Below are positions 20,413 through 30,217 of a DNA stretch of 64,000 nucleotides, piece by piece. The first letter of the stretch is position 1, and each line of letters begins with the position of its first letter. The notes beneath the pieces were generated by a model, which ran no database searches, was not told the origin of the DNA, and saw only the letters and a program-made list of their open reading frames with translations. The stretch lies in assembly GCA_021413445.1 (NCBI GenBank), contig JAIOQI010000001.1, positions 21,881-85,880 on the forward strand. Reading direction: 5' to 3'. Position numbers and translations under genes: made by a program. The stretch is from Alphaproteobacteria bacterium. Lineage in GTDB: Bacteria > Pseudomonadota > Alphaproteobacteria > Micavibrionales > UBA2020.

Positions 20413-22848
20413 ATGACGAAACGGATGCTGATTGACGCAACCCATCCCGAAGAAACACGGGTGGCGGTTATCTCCGGCAACAAGCTTGAAGAATACGATT
20501 TTGAAACGGTCGTCCGCAAGCAGCTCAAAAGCAATATTTACCTGGTCAAGGTCTCGCGGGTAGAACCCTCCCTGCAGGCGGCCTTCGTCGATTTCGGCGG
20601 CAACCGCCACGGCTTCCTACCGTTCCCTGAAATTCACCACGATTACTACCGTATTCCGATCGCCGACCGCGAGGCTTTGCTGGCCGAGGAGCTGGCCCTG
20701 TCCGCCGCCCAGGCCGCCCGCGAGGACGCCGAGGACGCCGCCGAGCTCGCCGCTGCCGGCGAAACCCTGGAAGATGCGGAAGCGGGCGGGGAGGGGGAAG
20801 AGCTTTCCTCCGCGCCTGACGAAGCTGAAGAGATGAAAGAAGCGCCTTATGTTCCCCAGCATACCGGTTCGTTTGCAGCGGAGATCGAACAGGACTCCGT
20901 CACAGATTCTTCTGCCCTAGAGGAAGAAGAGGCGCAAAAAGAGGAATCAGGGGAAGAAGACGAAGGCAACAGCCTTCCTGAAACCGAAACGGAGACCGGC
21001 GACGACCAGCCGGAGGCAGAGGGCGAAGAAGAGACCGATGTCGAGATGATCGGCGGCGATGTCGTCGATTCCCCGGTGTACCGTTCCAGCATCAAGCGCC
21101 GCTATAAAATCCAGGAAGTCATCAAGCGCAACCAGATCATGCTGATCCAGATCAGCAAGGAAGAGCGCGGCAACAAAGGCGCCGCCGTCACCACCTATAT
21201 CTCCCTGCCCGGCCGCTATTGCGTGCTGATGCCCAATTCCCCCCGCGGCGGCGGCGTCAGCCGCAAGGTGTCGAACGCCAAGGACCGCCAGCGGCTGAAG
21301 AAAATCCTCCAGGAGCTGAACGTGCCGGAAGGCATGTCGGTCATCCTGCGCACCGCCGGCGTGGCGCGCGGCGCGGAAGAGATCAAGCGCGACCTCGATT
21401 ACCTGATGCGCCTGTGGGACCAGATCCGCGAGTTTACCCTGAAATCCAGCGCCCCGGCCCTGATTTACGAGGAAGGCAACCTGATTAAGCGCGCCATCCG
21501 CGACCTCTACAAGCGCGATATCGACGAAGTGCATGTGGCGGGCGAAGAGGCTTACAAGAGCGCGCGGGATTTCATGCGCATGCTGATGCCGAGCCACGTT
21601 GACCGCGTCCAGTTCTACAACGACGAGACCATGCCGCTGTTTTTCCGCTACAAGGTGGAAAACCAGATTGATGAAATCCACAATTCGACCGTCCATCTCA
21701 GATCCGGCGGTTATATCGTCATCAACCCGACCGAGGCGCTGGTGTCGATCGACGTCAACTCCGGCCGCGCCACCAAGGGCCGTCATATCGAGGAAACCGC
21801 GCTCAAGACCAACCTCGAAGCCGCGGAAGAAATCGCGCGCCAGCTGCGCCTGCGCGACCAGGGCGGCCTGATCGTCATCGACTTCATCGACATGGAAGAC
21901 AACCGCAACAACCGCATCGTCGAGCGCAAGATGCGCGACGCCATGCAGCACGACCGCGCCCGCATCCAGCTGGGGCGCATCTCGGCCTTCGGCCTGATGG
22001 AGCTTTCCCGCCAGCGCCTGCACCCGAGCCTGGTCGAAACCAATTTCGAGACCTGTACGCATTGCAACGGCTCCGGCCTGGTGCGGACGGTCGAGACCAC
22101 CGGCGTCATCGTCCTGCGCGCGATCGAAGAAGAGGGCATGCGCGGACGCGCGGCCGAAATCAAGGTCAGCGTTCCGACCGAGGTCGCCCTGTATATTTTC
22201 AACAACAAGCGGGACATGCTGACTGCCATCGAGAAACGCCACGGCATCCGCGTCAATCTCCAGGCCAATGACACCCTGATAAAGCCCAACTACACCATTG
22301 AGACCGTGCGCGCGACGGGAGCCCCGGCCGAACGCCAATCACAGCGCCCGGCGCCGGTGAAAACCGTCGATATTTCCGATCTGCCGGAATTATCCGAGGC
22401 GGAAATGGGCGACAGCGCCGAAGCGGACCAGGATTTTTCCGCCGATGAGGAAATCGGCGCTGAGGGCAGGGGGGAAAGCGCGGGCGGCGAACGCCATGTG
22501 CGCCATGCCCGTAGCGGCAACACCGATGAGCGCGAGGGCGGGCAGCGCCGGCGCGGCCGGCGCGGCGGGCGCAATCGCGGCAAGAATCGCGGCGGGCGCG
22601 GCGGCCGTGACGGCAACCGCCAGCCCGGCGGCGAACAGAAAACCCAAAGCGGCGAATCCTCGTCTGAAGACAAGCCTGCGCCTGACTATTCCTTTTCGTC
22701 GGGAGGCGGGCAGGATAACCGCAGGCCGAAAGCGGAGACCTATGAGGGAAGACCTCCCTCGGCCGCGCCGGAAAATTCTTCTCCGGGTGGCGACGGCCAT
22801 CTTTCCGGGCAGCAACGCAAAGGCTGGTGGAAACGCCTCACCGAGTAA
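20413..22848 (+). CDS. rne: Ribonuclease E/G
   Basis: Endonuclease of rRNA processing and mRNA decay and scaffold of the degradosome. The N-terminus starts an S1 domain (residues 35-85) that is interrupted by a long Glu/Ala-rich acidic insertion (about 85-215), a known alphaproteobacterial trait. The S1 domain resumes at KRRYKIQEVIKRNQ, followed by the 5' sensor. The DNase I-like catalytic domain has VSIDVNSGRATKG (Asp near residue 446). The Zn-link is CTHC near 548. After residue 670 the tail is disordered, with an Arg/Gly-rich RNA-binding stretch (GRRGGRNRGKNRGGRGGR). The total length is 811. Confidence 0.95.
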   Translation: MTKRMLIDATHPEETRVAVISGNKLEEYDFETVVRKQLKSNIYLVKVSRVEPSLQAAFVDFGGNRHGFLPFPEIHHDYYRIPIADREALLAEELALSAAQAAREDAEDAAELAAAGETLEDAEAGGEGEELSSAPDEAEEMKEAPYVPQHTGSFAAEIEQDSVTDSSALEEEEAQKEESGEEDEGNSLPETETETGDDQPEAEGEEETDVEMIGGDVVDSPVYRSSIKRRYKIQEVIKRNQIMLIQISKEERGNKGAAVTTYISLPGRYCVLMPNSPRGGGVSRKVSNAKDRQRLKKILQELNVPEGMSVILRTAGVARGAEEIKRDLDYLMRLWDQIREFTLKSSAPALIYEEGNLIKRAIRDLYKRDIDEVHVAGEEAYKSARDFMRMLMPSHVDRVQFYNDETMPLFFRYKVENQIDEIHNSTVHLRSGGYIVINPTEALVSIDVNSGRATKGRHIEETALKTNLEAAEEIARQLRLRDQGGLIVIDFIDMEDNRNNRIVERKMRDAMQHDRARIQLGRISAFGLMELSRQRLHPSLVETNFETCTHCNGSGLVRTVETTGVIVLRAIEEEGMRGRAAEIKVSVPTEVALYIFNNKRDMLTAIEKRHGIRVNLQANDTLIKPNYTIETVRATGAPAERQSQRPAPVKTVDISDLPELSEAEMGDSAEADQDFSADEEIGAEGRGESAGGERHVRHARSGNTDEREGGQRRRGRRGGRNRGKNRGGRGGRDGNRQPGGEQKTQSGESSSEDKPAPDYSFSSGGGQDNRRPKAETYEGRPPSAAPENSSPGGDGHLSGQQRKGWWKRLTE

Positions 22849-22877
22849 AGTGCTTCTGTTTTGACAAACAGGAAAAA

Positions 22878-23324
22878 ATGACCGAAATCCGATTCTATCA
22901 TCTGCAGCAGAAAAAGCTGGAGCAGGCTTTGCCGGAGATTCTGGCCAAGGCGCTGGAGCGCGGGCACCGCGTGGCGGTGAAGGCGGACAGCGCGGAGCGC
23001 CTCGAGGCGCTGAACGGCATTCTCTGGACTTATGATCCGGAAAGTTTTTTGCCGCACGGCATGGCCCGGGACGGGCATGAAGCGGAACAGCCGGTCTGGC
23101 TCACGACGGAAGATGATAACCCCAACCAGGCAAGCGTGCTGGTCCTGGTCGATGGCGCGCCTTCGGCGGCGGTGGAAAAATTCGAGCTGTGCTGTGAAAT
23201 ATTCGACGGTAACGACGCCGCAGCGGTCGGGGCGGCGCGGCAGCGCTGGAAAACCTATAAGGACAAGGGTTTTTCCCTGACCTACTTCCAGCAGGATGAT
23301 GCCGGCAAGTGGCAGAAGAAATAG
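22878..23324 (+). CDS. holC: DNA polymerase III subunit chi
   Basis: Chi links the clamp loader to single-strand-binding protein. The 148 residues start MTEIRFYHLQQKKLEQALP and contain the family blocks VAVKADSAERLEALNGILWTY and SFLPHG. The ATG at 22878 is preceded by ACAGGA. An in-frame start at 22827 overlaps rne and is unlikely. It follows rne with a 29-base gap and is convergent with the M23 gene. HolC next to housekeeping genes, without holD, is usual for Alphaproteobacteria. Confidence 0.88.
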   Translation: MTEIRFYHLQQKKLEQALPEILAKALERGHRVAVKADSAERLEALNGILWTYDPESFLPHGMARDGHEAEQPVWLTTEDDNPNQASVLVLVDGAPSAAVEKFELCCEIFDGNDAAAVGAARQRWKTYKDKGFSLTYFQQDDAGKWQKK

Positions 23325-23334
23325 TTTTCAACTT

Positions 23335-24840
23335 TTAATTATGAGCGACTTTTTCGGGCTTGTGGGCCGGCCGGTCGTTTTGCGCGACGGCCGTGACATG
23401 GCCGAAGTCTTCAAATTCGCCCTGGGTTTCCGCCACGATGTTTTGGAACAATTTCAGCTCTTTGCCTTTCAGGGCCTTGCCGGTCGGGAGCTTGACCGAG
23501 GCGGGGTTGACCTGGGTGTTGTTCACCATGACCTCATAATGCAGGTGCGGCCCGGTGGAGCGGCCGGTGGTGCCGATGTAGCCGATGACCTGGCCCTGTT
23601 TCACGCGGCTGCCGCTGTGCAGTCCGGCCTTGAATTTGCTCATGTGGGCGTAGGCGGTTTCCAGCCCGGCCCGGTGGCGGATGCGGATATAATTGCCGTA
23701 GCTGCTGAAGGGGCCGAGCCTGGCGATGACGCCGTCGCCGGCCGCATAAATCGGGGTGCCGCGCGGGGCGGCGAAATCGACGCCCTTGTGCATTTTGCTG
23801 TAGCCGAGCACCGGATGCTTGCGCATGCCGAAGCCGGAAGACAGTCGGGCGCCATCGACCGGCGTTTTCATCAGCGGTTTCTTGGCCGAGCGGCCGCCGT
23901 TATCATAGTAGTCGGCATCGCCGCGCGCGTCCTCGAAACGGTAGAAGGGCATGGCATTGTCGCCCAGCGTCAGCTTGGCATAGACAATGTTGCCCTTGCC
24001 GCGGACGGTTTTCCCGTCTTCGGTCTTGTATTCTTCATACATCACCTCGAAGGCGTCGCCGGAATGGATCTCGCGCTGGAAATCGACGTTCCAGGAATAC
24101 ATCTTAATCAGGTCAAGGATGACGCCGTCCGGAACGCCGGCGGCCTTGGCATCGACATAGAGGGAGCTGTCGATGGTGCCCCTGTAGCCGTTCAGGGTGC
24201 GGTGGACGGATTTCTCTTCCTTGTTCACCGTGTAGCGCCCGTCATCGTCACGGTTGACCGTGACGGTGTTGATGATGTCCTTTTCGATGCGCACGCCCTT
24301 GAATTTCGGGTCGGCAATCGACGGGTCCTTGTGGAAAAAGACGGTGATTTCATGGCCGGGGTTGATGTCGCGCGGGTTATAAACCTTGCTCAGCGCCTGG
24401 ACGGCCCGGTAGGCGTCCTCGCGGGGAACGAAGGCTTTTTTGACCAGAAGGTCCATCAGCGTGTCGCCTTTGCCGACGACGACTTTCTTTTCAGAGACCA
24501 GCAGGTCGTTGCTGGCCTCCAGCATGTTGCTGATGCCGGTCTGGATGGAGGAAAGATGATCGGCGAGCGGCGAGCTCATGGCCGGGCGCGCAAACGGCTT
24601 GAGGGGAAAGTCGGTCCCGGGGCCGTTGAGGGTTTCATCCGCGTGCTGTTCAGCCAGGCCGGGCCGGGGGGCGACAAAAGCCGCTGTTTGCCGCGGCGCG
24701 GCGGCGGCATCGGTTTCAGGCTTGTTAAAAGACAGGACGCCATAGACGGCCGCGCAAGCGGCAACGATGGCCGTCACCTGACGCAGGCCGGCAACGTGGC
24801 GGCGAAAGAACTGTTTCCGATAGAGGCTGTATTGAATCAA
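23335..24840 (-). CDS. M23-family zinc metallopeptidase with LysM/OapA-like region
   Basis: A peptidoglycan endopeptidase or amidase activator. One N-terminal membrane segment (residues 21-42) anchors it to the inner membrane or acts as an uncleaved signal. A LysM/OapA-like module (VGKGDTLMDLLVKKAF) lies near residue 125. The M23 domain (residues about 330-460) has the zinc ligands in MHKGVDFAAPRGTP and GPHLHYEV plus the AYAH motif, so the active site is complete. The tail is Lys/Pro rich. It is convergent with holC. Confidence 0.92.
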   Translation of the reverse strand: MIQYSLYRKQFFRRHVAGLRQVTAIVAACAAVYGVLSFNKPETDAAAAPRQTAAFVAPRPGLAEQHADETLNGPGTDFPLKPFARPAMSSPLADHLSSIQTGISNMLEASNDLLVSEKKVVVGKGDTLMDLLVKKAFVPREDAYRAVQALSKVYNPRDINPGHEITVFFHKDPSIADPKFKGVRIEKDIINTVTVNRDDDGRYTVNKEEKSVHRTLNGYRGTIDSSLYVDAKAAGVPDGVILDLIKMYSWNVDFQREIHSGDAFEVMYEEYKTEDGKTVRGKGNIVYAKLTLGDNAMPFYRFEDARGDADYYDNGGRSAKKPLMKTPVDGARLSSGFGMRKHPVLGYSKMHKGVDFAAPRGTPIYAAGDGVIARLGPFSSYGNYIRIRHRAGLETAYAHMSKFKAGLHSGSRVKQGQVIGYIGTTGRSTGPHLHYEVMVNNTQVNPASVKLPTGKALKGKELKLFQNIVAETQGEFEDFGHVTAVAQNDRPAHKPEKVAHN

Positions 24841-25073
24841 TATATTGAAACCTTTTTATGCGTGCGTTCCGGGAGTAAACGTAAAACGAAGGATGAAGAA
24901 CAAGCCCGGGAAGTTACTGAAGGACAGCAACAACTTGCGTAACAGCTGGATAATACCTTTAAAAATGTTACTCGCGCAAATAAAAATGACCCGTTATATT
25001 TCATAAGGCCTTAGATTCACCCCGGATGAATTACATAAAATAAAAACCGCATAAAGAAGCAGGTGCTATTTTG

Positions 25074-25589
25074 CTAGCGCAGTCTCAGGCGCAGCTGGCA
25101 GGTGAAAACCAGCGGCGTCAGGTCCGGCACCGGCGGTAGCATGTCGATCTTTGCATTCAGCCGGCCGTTTCTCGAGCCGAGGCGCAGATAAGGCATGGCG
25201 GCGGGGATGATGGATTCATTGTACCCCGTGATGATGCCCGCTTCAGCGCCGAAGCCGATGCGCTTTTTCCCGCTGGTTTCAATGCCCGCCAGCGCATAAA
25301 CGGAAGGCACTTCCATGCTGTTGCGATAGATCCCGGCGCCGACATGGAAGCGGTCGCGCAGGCGGTATTCAAAGCCGATGCCGGGGTTGATGTTGTTATA
25401 GCCGCCGCCGATGTGGTAGGAGACCGTTTCAAAAACCAGCGAGACTTTGCCCGCCGAAATATCCTGCGCGATCTTTCCCTTATGCGGGCTCACCGCCGCA
25501 ATTTGTTGCTGGGCGTTGCCTTGCGTGGCAAACAGGCTTTGCAATGTCAGCAGCGCCGTTAAAAAAAACTTTTTCACGCCCGAATCCAT
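25074..25589 (-). CDS. Small outer-membrane beta-barrel-like protein
   Basis: A 171-residue protein with a signal peptide (MDSGVKKFFLTALLTLQSLF, cleaved after GNA) followed by alternating strands (HIGGGYNNINPGIGFEYR, FHVGAGIYRN, GAEAGIITGY) as in a small eight-stranded barrel. No lipid A deacylase catalytic set is evident to me, so I do not name it. It sits next to a second barrel gene on the same strand. A 233-base AT-rich gap (24841-25073) separates it from the M23 gene, and I see nothing coding in it. Confidence 0.6.
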   Translation of the reverse strand: MDSGVKKFFLTALLTLQSLFATQGNAQQQIAAVSPHKGKIAQDISAGKVSLVFETVSYHIGGGYNNINPGIGFEYRLRDRFHVGAGIYRNSMEVPSVYALAGIETSGKKRIGFGAEAGIITGYNESIIPAAMPYLRLGSRNGRLNAKIDMLPPVPDLTPLVFTCQLRLRLR

Positions 25590-25670
25590 TTTTCAGAATT
25601 TATACATATTTCGGGGCATGCTACCAGTCAGGGTGGATATGTCAATATGCTGTTTAACAGCCCCGTTTTG

Positions 25671-26636
25671 CTAGAAACTCAAAGCAGCGCCCAGAGTTAC
25701 CGCCGCCGCAGGGTTGCCGGTGTCGCCGGTATGGGCGCTGAGGCGGCTTTGCAGCTGCACACCCTCGACGACGCGCCAGTTCGCGCCAATCGCAGCCTCC
25801 GCCCAATCCCTTTTGCCGGCATCCAGGCCGATGTCCTGAATCAAGTTGCCTGCGCTATCGAAGAATTTATTTTTGCCATCATCAAGGCGATGGCCCCAGG
25901 CGATGCGTCCGCTCAGGATGACCTCATCGCTGAGGCTGAATTTATCCTGCAGCCCGAGACGGACTTCAGACGAGGCTATATTCCGGCCGCGGTAATCCGC
26001 CGGCGCGCTGCCGTCTGGTTCGCGGAAAGCATGGGCCCGCGCCATCGACCAGCGGTAATCCGCATAGGGCATCAGCCTGTGGCGCGGAGGACCCTGAAAC
26101 TCCCACCCCGCTTGCGCCGCAAGACCATAGGCGACGGCGCCGGTCTCGCCGTGCGATGCCTCAAGCCCGCCGCCATTGTCGTAGTAATGTGTTTCGCGCA
26201 GGTCGAGATCGGCGACCTGTCCTGTGGCGAAAAGGCGCAGGCCTGACGCGGAGGGCGTATAAGCCGCCAGCAGGGAAGCGCCGCGTGACGTCATTCCGCT
26301 GACGCTGCCGCCGGGATCCAGCCCCTCGTGTGACTTCGCGCCGCTCAGGGCCAGGCCCAGCATGATATCGTCGGTGATCTTGTTGCTGAAGCCCAGCATG
26401 CCGCTGCCCAGATTGCTGTCCATGTCCCCGCTTTGGCCCCCGCCGAAACTGCCGGCGGCGAAATACGCCCGGCGTCGGCAGGGCGCCGGTTTTTCAACGG
26501 TCTCCGCCGCCTCACGATGACATGAAGCCGTGGTGTCGAAGGCGCCCATGTTTTCGGCCATGAAAAGAGAGTCGCCCAGTTGCGCGGTTAAAATTGAAAA
26601 ATACAGGTGCAGAAAGAAAAGAGTACCGCCGAGCAT
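25671..26636 (-). CDS. Autotransporter beta-domain protein with short N-terminal region
   Basis: The last 270 residues look like an autotransporter barrel (PF03797 type): FAAGSFGGGQSGDMDSNLGS, alternating strands, and a C-terminal LGAALSF ending in Phe, the outer-membrane assembly signature. The N-terminal 50 residues hold a hydrophobic segment and two cysteines and are far too short for a classical passenger. It may be a stand-alone barrel or the translocator of a protein encoded elsewhere. The start at 26636 gives a plausible leader, though a clean signal cleavage site is not obvious. Confidence 0.7.
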   Translation of the reverse strand: MLGGTLFFLHLYFSILTAQLGDSLFMAENMGAFDTTASCHREAAETVEKPAPCRRRAYFAAGSFGGGQSGDMDSNLGSGMLGFSNKITDDIMLGLALSGAKSHEGLDPGGSVSGMTSRGASLLAAYTPSASGLRLFATGQVADLDLRETHYYDNGGGLEASHGETGAVAYGLAAQAGWEFQGPPRHRLMPYADYRWSMARAHAFREPDGSAPADYRGRNIASSEVRLGLQDKFSLSDEVILSGRIAWGHRLDDGKNKFFDSAGNLIQDIGLDAGKRDWAEAAIGANWRVVEGVQLQSRLSAHTGDTGNPAAAVTLGAALSF

Positions 26637-26804
26637 GTTGACCCCCTGTTAAAATTATGGCTAATTCAAGCCGGTCACCCTGAAAATATTTTAGGCAAAC
26701 CTTCTTCAAATTGCCATTAACTTTACAGCCGCGGCATTTTTACGTGCATCCTCTGGACGCATATGTATATTTGTGTAGGATGCAGGATTAACCAAGAGGG
26801 TCAT

Positions 26805-27638
26805 ATGACAGCCACCAGTTCTATCATGAAGGGAAAGCGCGGCCTGATTATGGGCGTTGCGAACGATCGGTCGATTGCCTGGGGCATTGCCGAGACGGTC
26901 CACCGCCACGGCGCGGAGCTGGCCTTCACCTTTCAGGGCGAAGCGCTGGAGAAGCGCGTCCGCCCGCTGGCCGATTCGGTGGGCTCCAAGATCGTCGTCC
27001 CCTGCGACGTCACCGACCCGAAAAGCATTGACGCCACGTTTGCCGCGATCGAGAAAGAATGGGGCGGGCTCGATTTCCTCGTGCACGCAATCGCCTATTC
27101 CGACAAGAACGAACTGGACGGGATGTACCTCGACACCAGCCGCGACAATTTTCTCAAGACCATGGACATCTCCGTCTATTCCTTCACCGCCGTGGCGCAG
27201 CGAGCGGTGCCGCTGATGAAAAACGGCGGCAGCCTGGTCACCATGACCTATCACGGCGCCGAGCGCGTGATGCCGCATTATAATGTGATGGGCGTCGCCA
27301 AGGCGGCGCTGGAAGCCTCGGTGCGCTACCTGGCGAGCGACGTGGGCAAGAACAATATCCGCGTCAACGCCATTAGCGCCGGCCCGATCAAGACCCTCGC
27401 CGCCAGCGGCATCGGCGATTTCCGCTATATCCTGAAATGGAACGAATTGAACTCGCCGCTCCGCCGCAACATCACCACCCAGGAAGTTGGCGGGGCGGGA
27501 TTGTTCCTGCTCAGCGACCTCGGCTCCGGCGTGACCGGTGAAATCCTCTATGTCGATTCAGGTTACAACACCATCGGCATGGTCGCCGTCGATTCCGCCA
27601 AGCAGACGGCGGAGCTGCTCAACGGCCTCAGCCAATAA
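26805..27638 (+). CDS. fabI: Enoyl-[acyl-carrier-protein] reductase (NADH), FabI type
   Basis: Reduces enoyl-ACP in the last step of fatty acid elongation. A short-chain dehydrogenase with the FabI-specific nucleotide loop GVANDRSIAWGIA near residue 18 and the catalytic Y-x6-K as YNVMGVAK, preceded by YHGAER. The start at 26805 has AGAGGG upstream. A frame extension to 26763 has no ribosome-binding site. At 277 residues it matches FabI. Its 3' end overlaps the end of convergent hrcA by 11 bases. Confidence 0.96.
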   Translation: MTATSSIMKGKRGLIMGVANDRSIAWGIAETVHRHGAELAFTFQGEALEKRVRPLADSVGSKIVVPCDVTDPKSIDATFAAIEKEWGGLDFLVHAIAYSDKNELDGMYLDTSRDNFLKTMDISVYSFTAVAQRAVPLMKNGGSLVTMTYHGAERVMPHYNVMGVAKAALEASVRYLASDVGKNNIRVNAISAGPIKTLAASGIGDFRYILKWNELNSPLRRNITTQEVGGAGLFLLSDLGSGVTGEILYVDSGYNTIGMVAVDSAKQTAELLNGLSQ

Positions 27639-28665
27639 TCTTGCCGATCATCTGCGAGGTATAGTTCACCACCGGGATGATGCGCCCGTAGTTGAGGCGC
27701 GTGGGGCCGATGACGCCGATGGCGCCGATCACTTTCGCTTCCTGGTTCTTGTAGGGCGCGACGATCATGGTGCAGCCGGAGTGGCTGAACAGCTTGTTTT
27801 CCGCACCGATGAAGATTTTCACCCCATCGGCCAGGGTGGCCGCCTGCAGGAGCTTGAGCAGGGTTTCCTTGGCCTCCAGCGCGCCGAACAGGCTGCGGAT
27901 GCGCTCGAGGTCCTCGAGGGCGGTGATGTCGTCGAGCAGGTTGGACTGCCCGCGGATGAAAAGATGCCCGCCGCTTTCCCGCGACGAGAAACTGGCGATC
28001 CCCGAGGCCACGACCTTGGCGGTCAGGGCATCCAGCTGCGTGCGGTGGCTTTGCAATTCCATTTTGATCTGCTCGACGGCCTGCGGCAGGGTCTTGTGGG
28101 CGATATGCGCGTTGAGGTAATTGGAGGCCTGCTGCAGCGACGTCGCTGTCACCTCCAGCGGCACTTCCATCATGCGGTTTTCCACGCCGCCCAAATGGCT
28201 GACGAGGATGGCCAGCGCCCGGCCTGGCGCCAGCAGCACAAATTCAACCTGGCGGATGGGGTTTTCGGCCTTGGGCGCGAACACCAGCCCGGCGCAGGAC
28301 GACAGCCCCGACAGAAAGCTGCTGGTCTGTTCGAGGATGTCGGGCAGCGCCTGCCCCCGGACGTCCTGGATTTCCTGTTCTATTTTCTGGCGGTCGGCCG
28401 CGGGCAGGTCGTTGACCTCCAGCAGGCCCTCGACAAAGACGGTCATCCCCGTGTCCGTCGGCAGGCGCCCGGCGGAGGTGTGCGGCGAATAGAGCAGGCC
28501 CAGTTCCTCCAGCTCCACCATGGCATGGCGGATGGTGGCGGGCGACAGGTTGATGCCCGGCTTCTGCGAGATCAGCTTGGAGCCGACCGGTTCTCCGGTT
28601 TCGACGTAAGCGTCGATCACCAGCCGGAGAATCTGCCGCGTGCGTTCATTCAATTCATCGATCAT
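27628..28665 (-). CDS. hrcA: Heat-inducible transcription repressor HrcA
   Basis: Represses chaperone genes through CIRCE operators, with GroEL as the feedback partner. The N-terminal winged helix starts LNERTRQILRLVIDAYVETG, followed by EPVGSKLIS and LSPATIRHAMVELEELG. The GAF-like and inserted dimerisation domains run to the end (VIGAIGVIGPTRLNYGRIIP). The 345-residue length is typical. No full CIRCE was found nearby; only a half-site lies at 28766-28774 next to the divergent J-domain gene. Confidence 0.95.
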   Translation of the reverse strand: MIDELNERTRQILRLVIDAYVETGEPVGSKLISQKPGINLSPATIRHAMVELEELGLLYSPHTSAGRLPTDTGMTVFVEGLLEVNDLPAADRQKIEQEIQDVRGQALPDILEQTSSFLSGLSSCAGLVFAPKAENPIRQVEFVLLAPGRALAILVSHLGGVENRMMEVPLEVTATSLQQASNYLNAHIAHKTLPQAVEQIKMELQSHRTQLDALTAKVVASGIASFSSRESGGHLFIRGQSNLLDDITALEDLERIRSLFGALEAKETLLKLLQAATLADGVKIFIGAENKLFSHSGCTMIVAPYKNQEAKVIGAIGVIGPTRLNYGRIIPVVNYTSQMIGKIIG

Positions 28666-28724
28666 GGCTTTTAATATAAGTAAGAAGGGATTGAAATATC
28701 AACAGATTCTGGCTAATTTAATTA

Positions 28725-28753
28725 TTGACATAATCAGAAGAATTGTTTATATT
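28725..28753 (+). promoter_or_regulatory. Sigma-70-type promoter of the J-domain gene
   Basis: A perfect -35 TTGACA (28725-28730), a 17-base spacer and a -10 TATATT (28748-28753). The predicted transcript starts near 28760. Six bases downstream lies TAGTGCTAA (28766-28774), an eight-of-nine match to one CIRCE half-site without its partner. Confidence 0.7.
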
Positions 28754-28811
28754 ACGAATCTCTTTTAGTGCTAAAGAATAACGAGCAATAACATAACCTT
28801 GAGTGGAATCG

Positions 28812-29462
28812 ATGGCTGAAAAACCGGATTATTACACAGTATTGGGAGTTCCTAAAACGGCTTCGCTGGAAGAGATCAAGAAGGCGTTCAAGAGTATTAC
28901 CATGAAGTACCATCCGGATATGGTGCGTAATAAATCCGAAGCTGATCAAAAAAAGGCGGCGGAAATATTCCAGCCGGCCAAGGAAGCCAGCGAAGTCCTG
29001 ACCGATGCGACCAAGCGCGCCACCTACGACAAGTTCGGCCACCAGGGGCTGGAGAACGTCAAGAACGGTAGCGGCAACAGCCAAAGCTACACGGATGCCG
29101 CCGGGCCGGTAAAATTAAAAACCTGGTCCGAAACGGACACCTTCAGCTTCTTTGAAAAAAAGAGCAGCGGTAACGGCAACAACTCATCGGTGGGTTCTGA
29201 CGGGCTGACCGCCGACGAGCGCCGCCAGAAGAACGCGGAGGAGCGGAGAAAAAACCGCGGAACGGCGAACGGCAATACCCCGTCCACCAAAGAAACTTTT
29301 AACGAGACGGCGGAAAAACTTGGCGATGCGGCAGAGCAGCTGAAAGACGCCAATTTGTCCGTTGACGATCTCCAGCGGATCCGCGACAAGGCCGCGGACC
29401 TGATCAGGGAAGTCGATGCGGCGATTGTCCGCGCCCGCAAAAACAACGGGCCTAAACCTTAA
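28812..29462 (+). CDS. J-domain (DnaJ-type co-chaperone-like) protein
   Basis: Residues 5-68 are a J-domain with the HPD motif at 34-36 (KYHPDM) that stimulates DnaK ATPase. The rest has no Gly/Phe or zinc-finger region, so it is a type III J-protein. It is Ser/Asn/Gly rich in the middle and ends in a coiled-coil-like helix ([20 protein letters not shown]). I start it at 28812. A GTG nine bases upstream is possible. It is divergent from hrcA, where many bacteria have grpE, but it is not GrpE. Confidence 0.85.
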   Translation: MAEKPDYYTVLGVPKTASLEEIKKAFKSITMKYHPDMVRNKSEADQKKAAEIFQPAKEASEVLTDATKRATYDKFGHQGLENVKNGSGNSQSYTDAAGPVKLKTWSETDTFSFFEKKSSGNGNNSSVGSDGLTADERRQKNAEERRKNRGTANGNTPSTKETFNETAEKLGDAAEQLKDANLSVDDLQRIRDKAADLIREVDAAIVRARKNNGPKP

Positions 29463-29494
29463 AACAACGACACTTTAGAAAAAGGATAAATACC

Positions 29495-30217
29495 ATGCGC
29501 CCCTCAGGCCGCGCCGTCGATCAGTTACGGGAGATCATTCTGGAGCCCGGTTTTTCCCGCCATGCCGAAGGCTCGTGCATGGCGCGCTTCGGCAATACCC
29601 ACGTGCTTTGCACCGCCACGGTGGAAGCGAAGGTGCCGTCCTGGCTGAAGAACAAGGGGCGCGGCTGGGTGACGGCCGAATACGGCATGCTGCCGCGCGC
29701 GACCGGCACCCGCACCGACCGCGAAGCCGCCCGCGGCAAGCAGTCGGGGCGCACCCAGGAAATCCAGCGCCTGATCGGCCGCGCCATGCGCGCGGTGGTC
29801 GATCTGCCTTTGCTGGGCGAAACCCAGATCACCATTGACTGCGACGTGATCCAGGCCGACGGCGGCACCCGCACCGCGGCGATCACCGGCTCTTACGTCG
29901 CCCTGCACCAGGCCTGCGCGCACCTGCAAAAAATCGGCGCCCTCAAGCAAAACCCGCTGATCGATGAAGTGGCGGCGGTTTCCTGCGGGCTTTATAAGGG
30001 CGTGCCCGTCCTCGATCTTGATTACGCCGAGGATTCGACGGCCGAAGCGGATGCCAATTTCGTCATGACCGGCAAGGGCGGGTTGGTGGAAATCCAGGGC
30101 ACCGCCGAACAGCGCGCCTTCAGCGAAGAGCAGTTCATGGAACTGATGCAGCTGGCGCGCGCCGGCATCAACGGCCTGATCGAACACCAGCGCCGCGCCC
30201 TGTCCAGCCTAAAATGA
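29495..30217 (+). CDS. rph: Ribonuclease PH
   Basis: Phosphorolytic 3' exoribonuclease that trims tRNA precursors. The N-terminus [14 protein letters not shown], then [34 protein letters not shown], is diagnostic, as is [19 protein letters not shown]. The 240-residue length is complete. Its stop overlaps the rdgB start (ATGA), and together with hemW and a GNAT gene it forms an operon. Confidence 0.96.
   Translation: MRPSGRAVDQLREIILEPGFSRHAEGSCMARFGNTHVLCTATVEAKVPSWLKNKGRGWVTAEYGMLPRATGTRTDREAARGKQSGRTQEIQRLIGRAMRAVVDLPLLGETQITIDCDVIQADGGTRTAAITGSYVALHQACAHLQKIGALKQNPLIDEVAAVSCGLYKGVPVLDLDYAEDSTAEADANFVMTGKGGLVEIQGTAEQRAFSEEQFMELMQLARAGINGLIEHQRRALSSLK

Noticed and set aside
28748..28774. 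A full CIRCE operator
   Set aside because: The right half-site matches eight of nine bases, but the left half (28748-28756) matches poorly.
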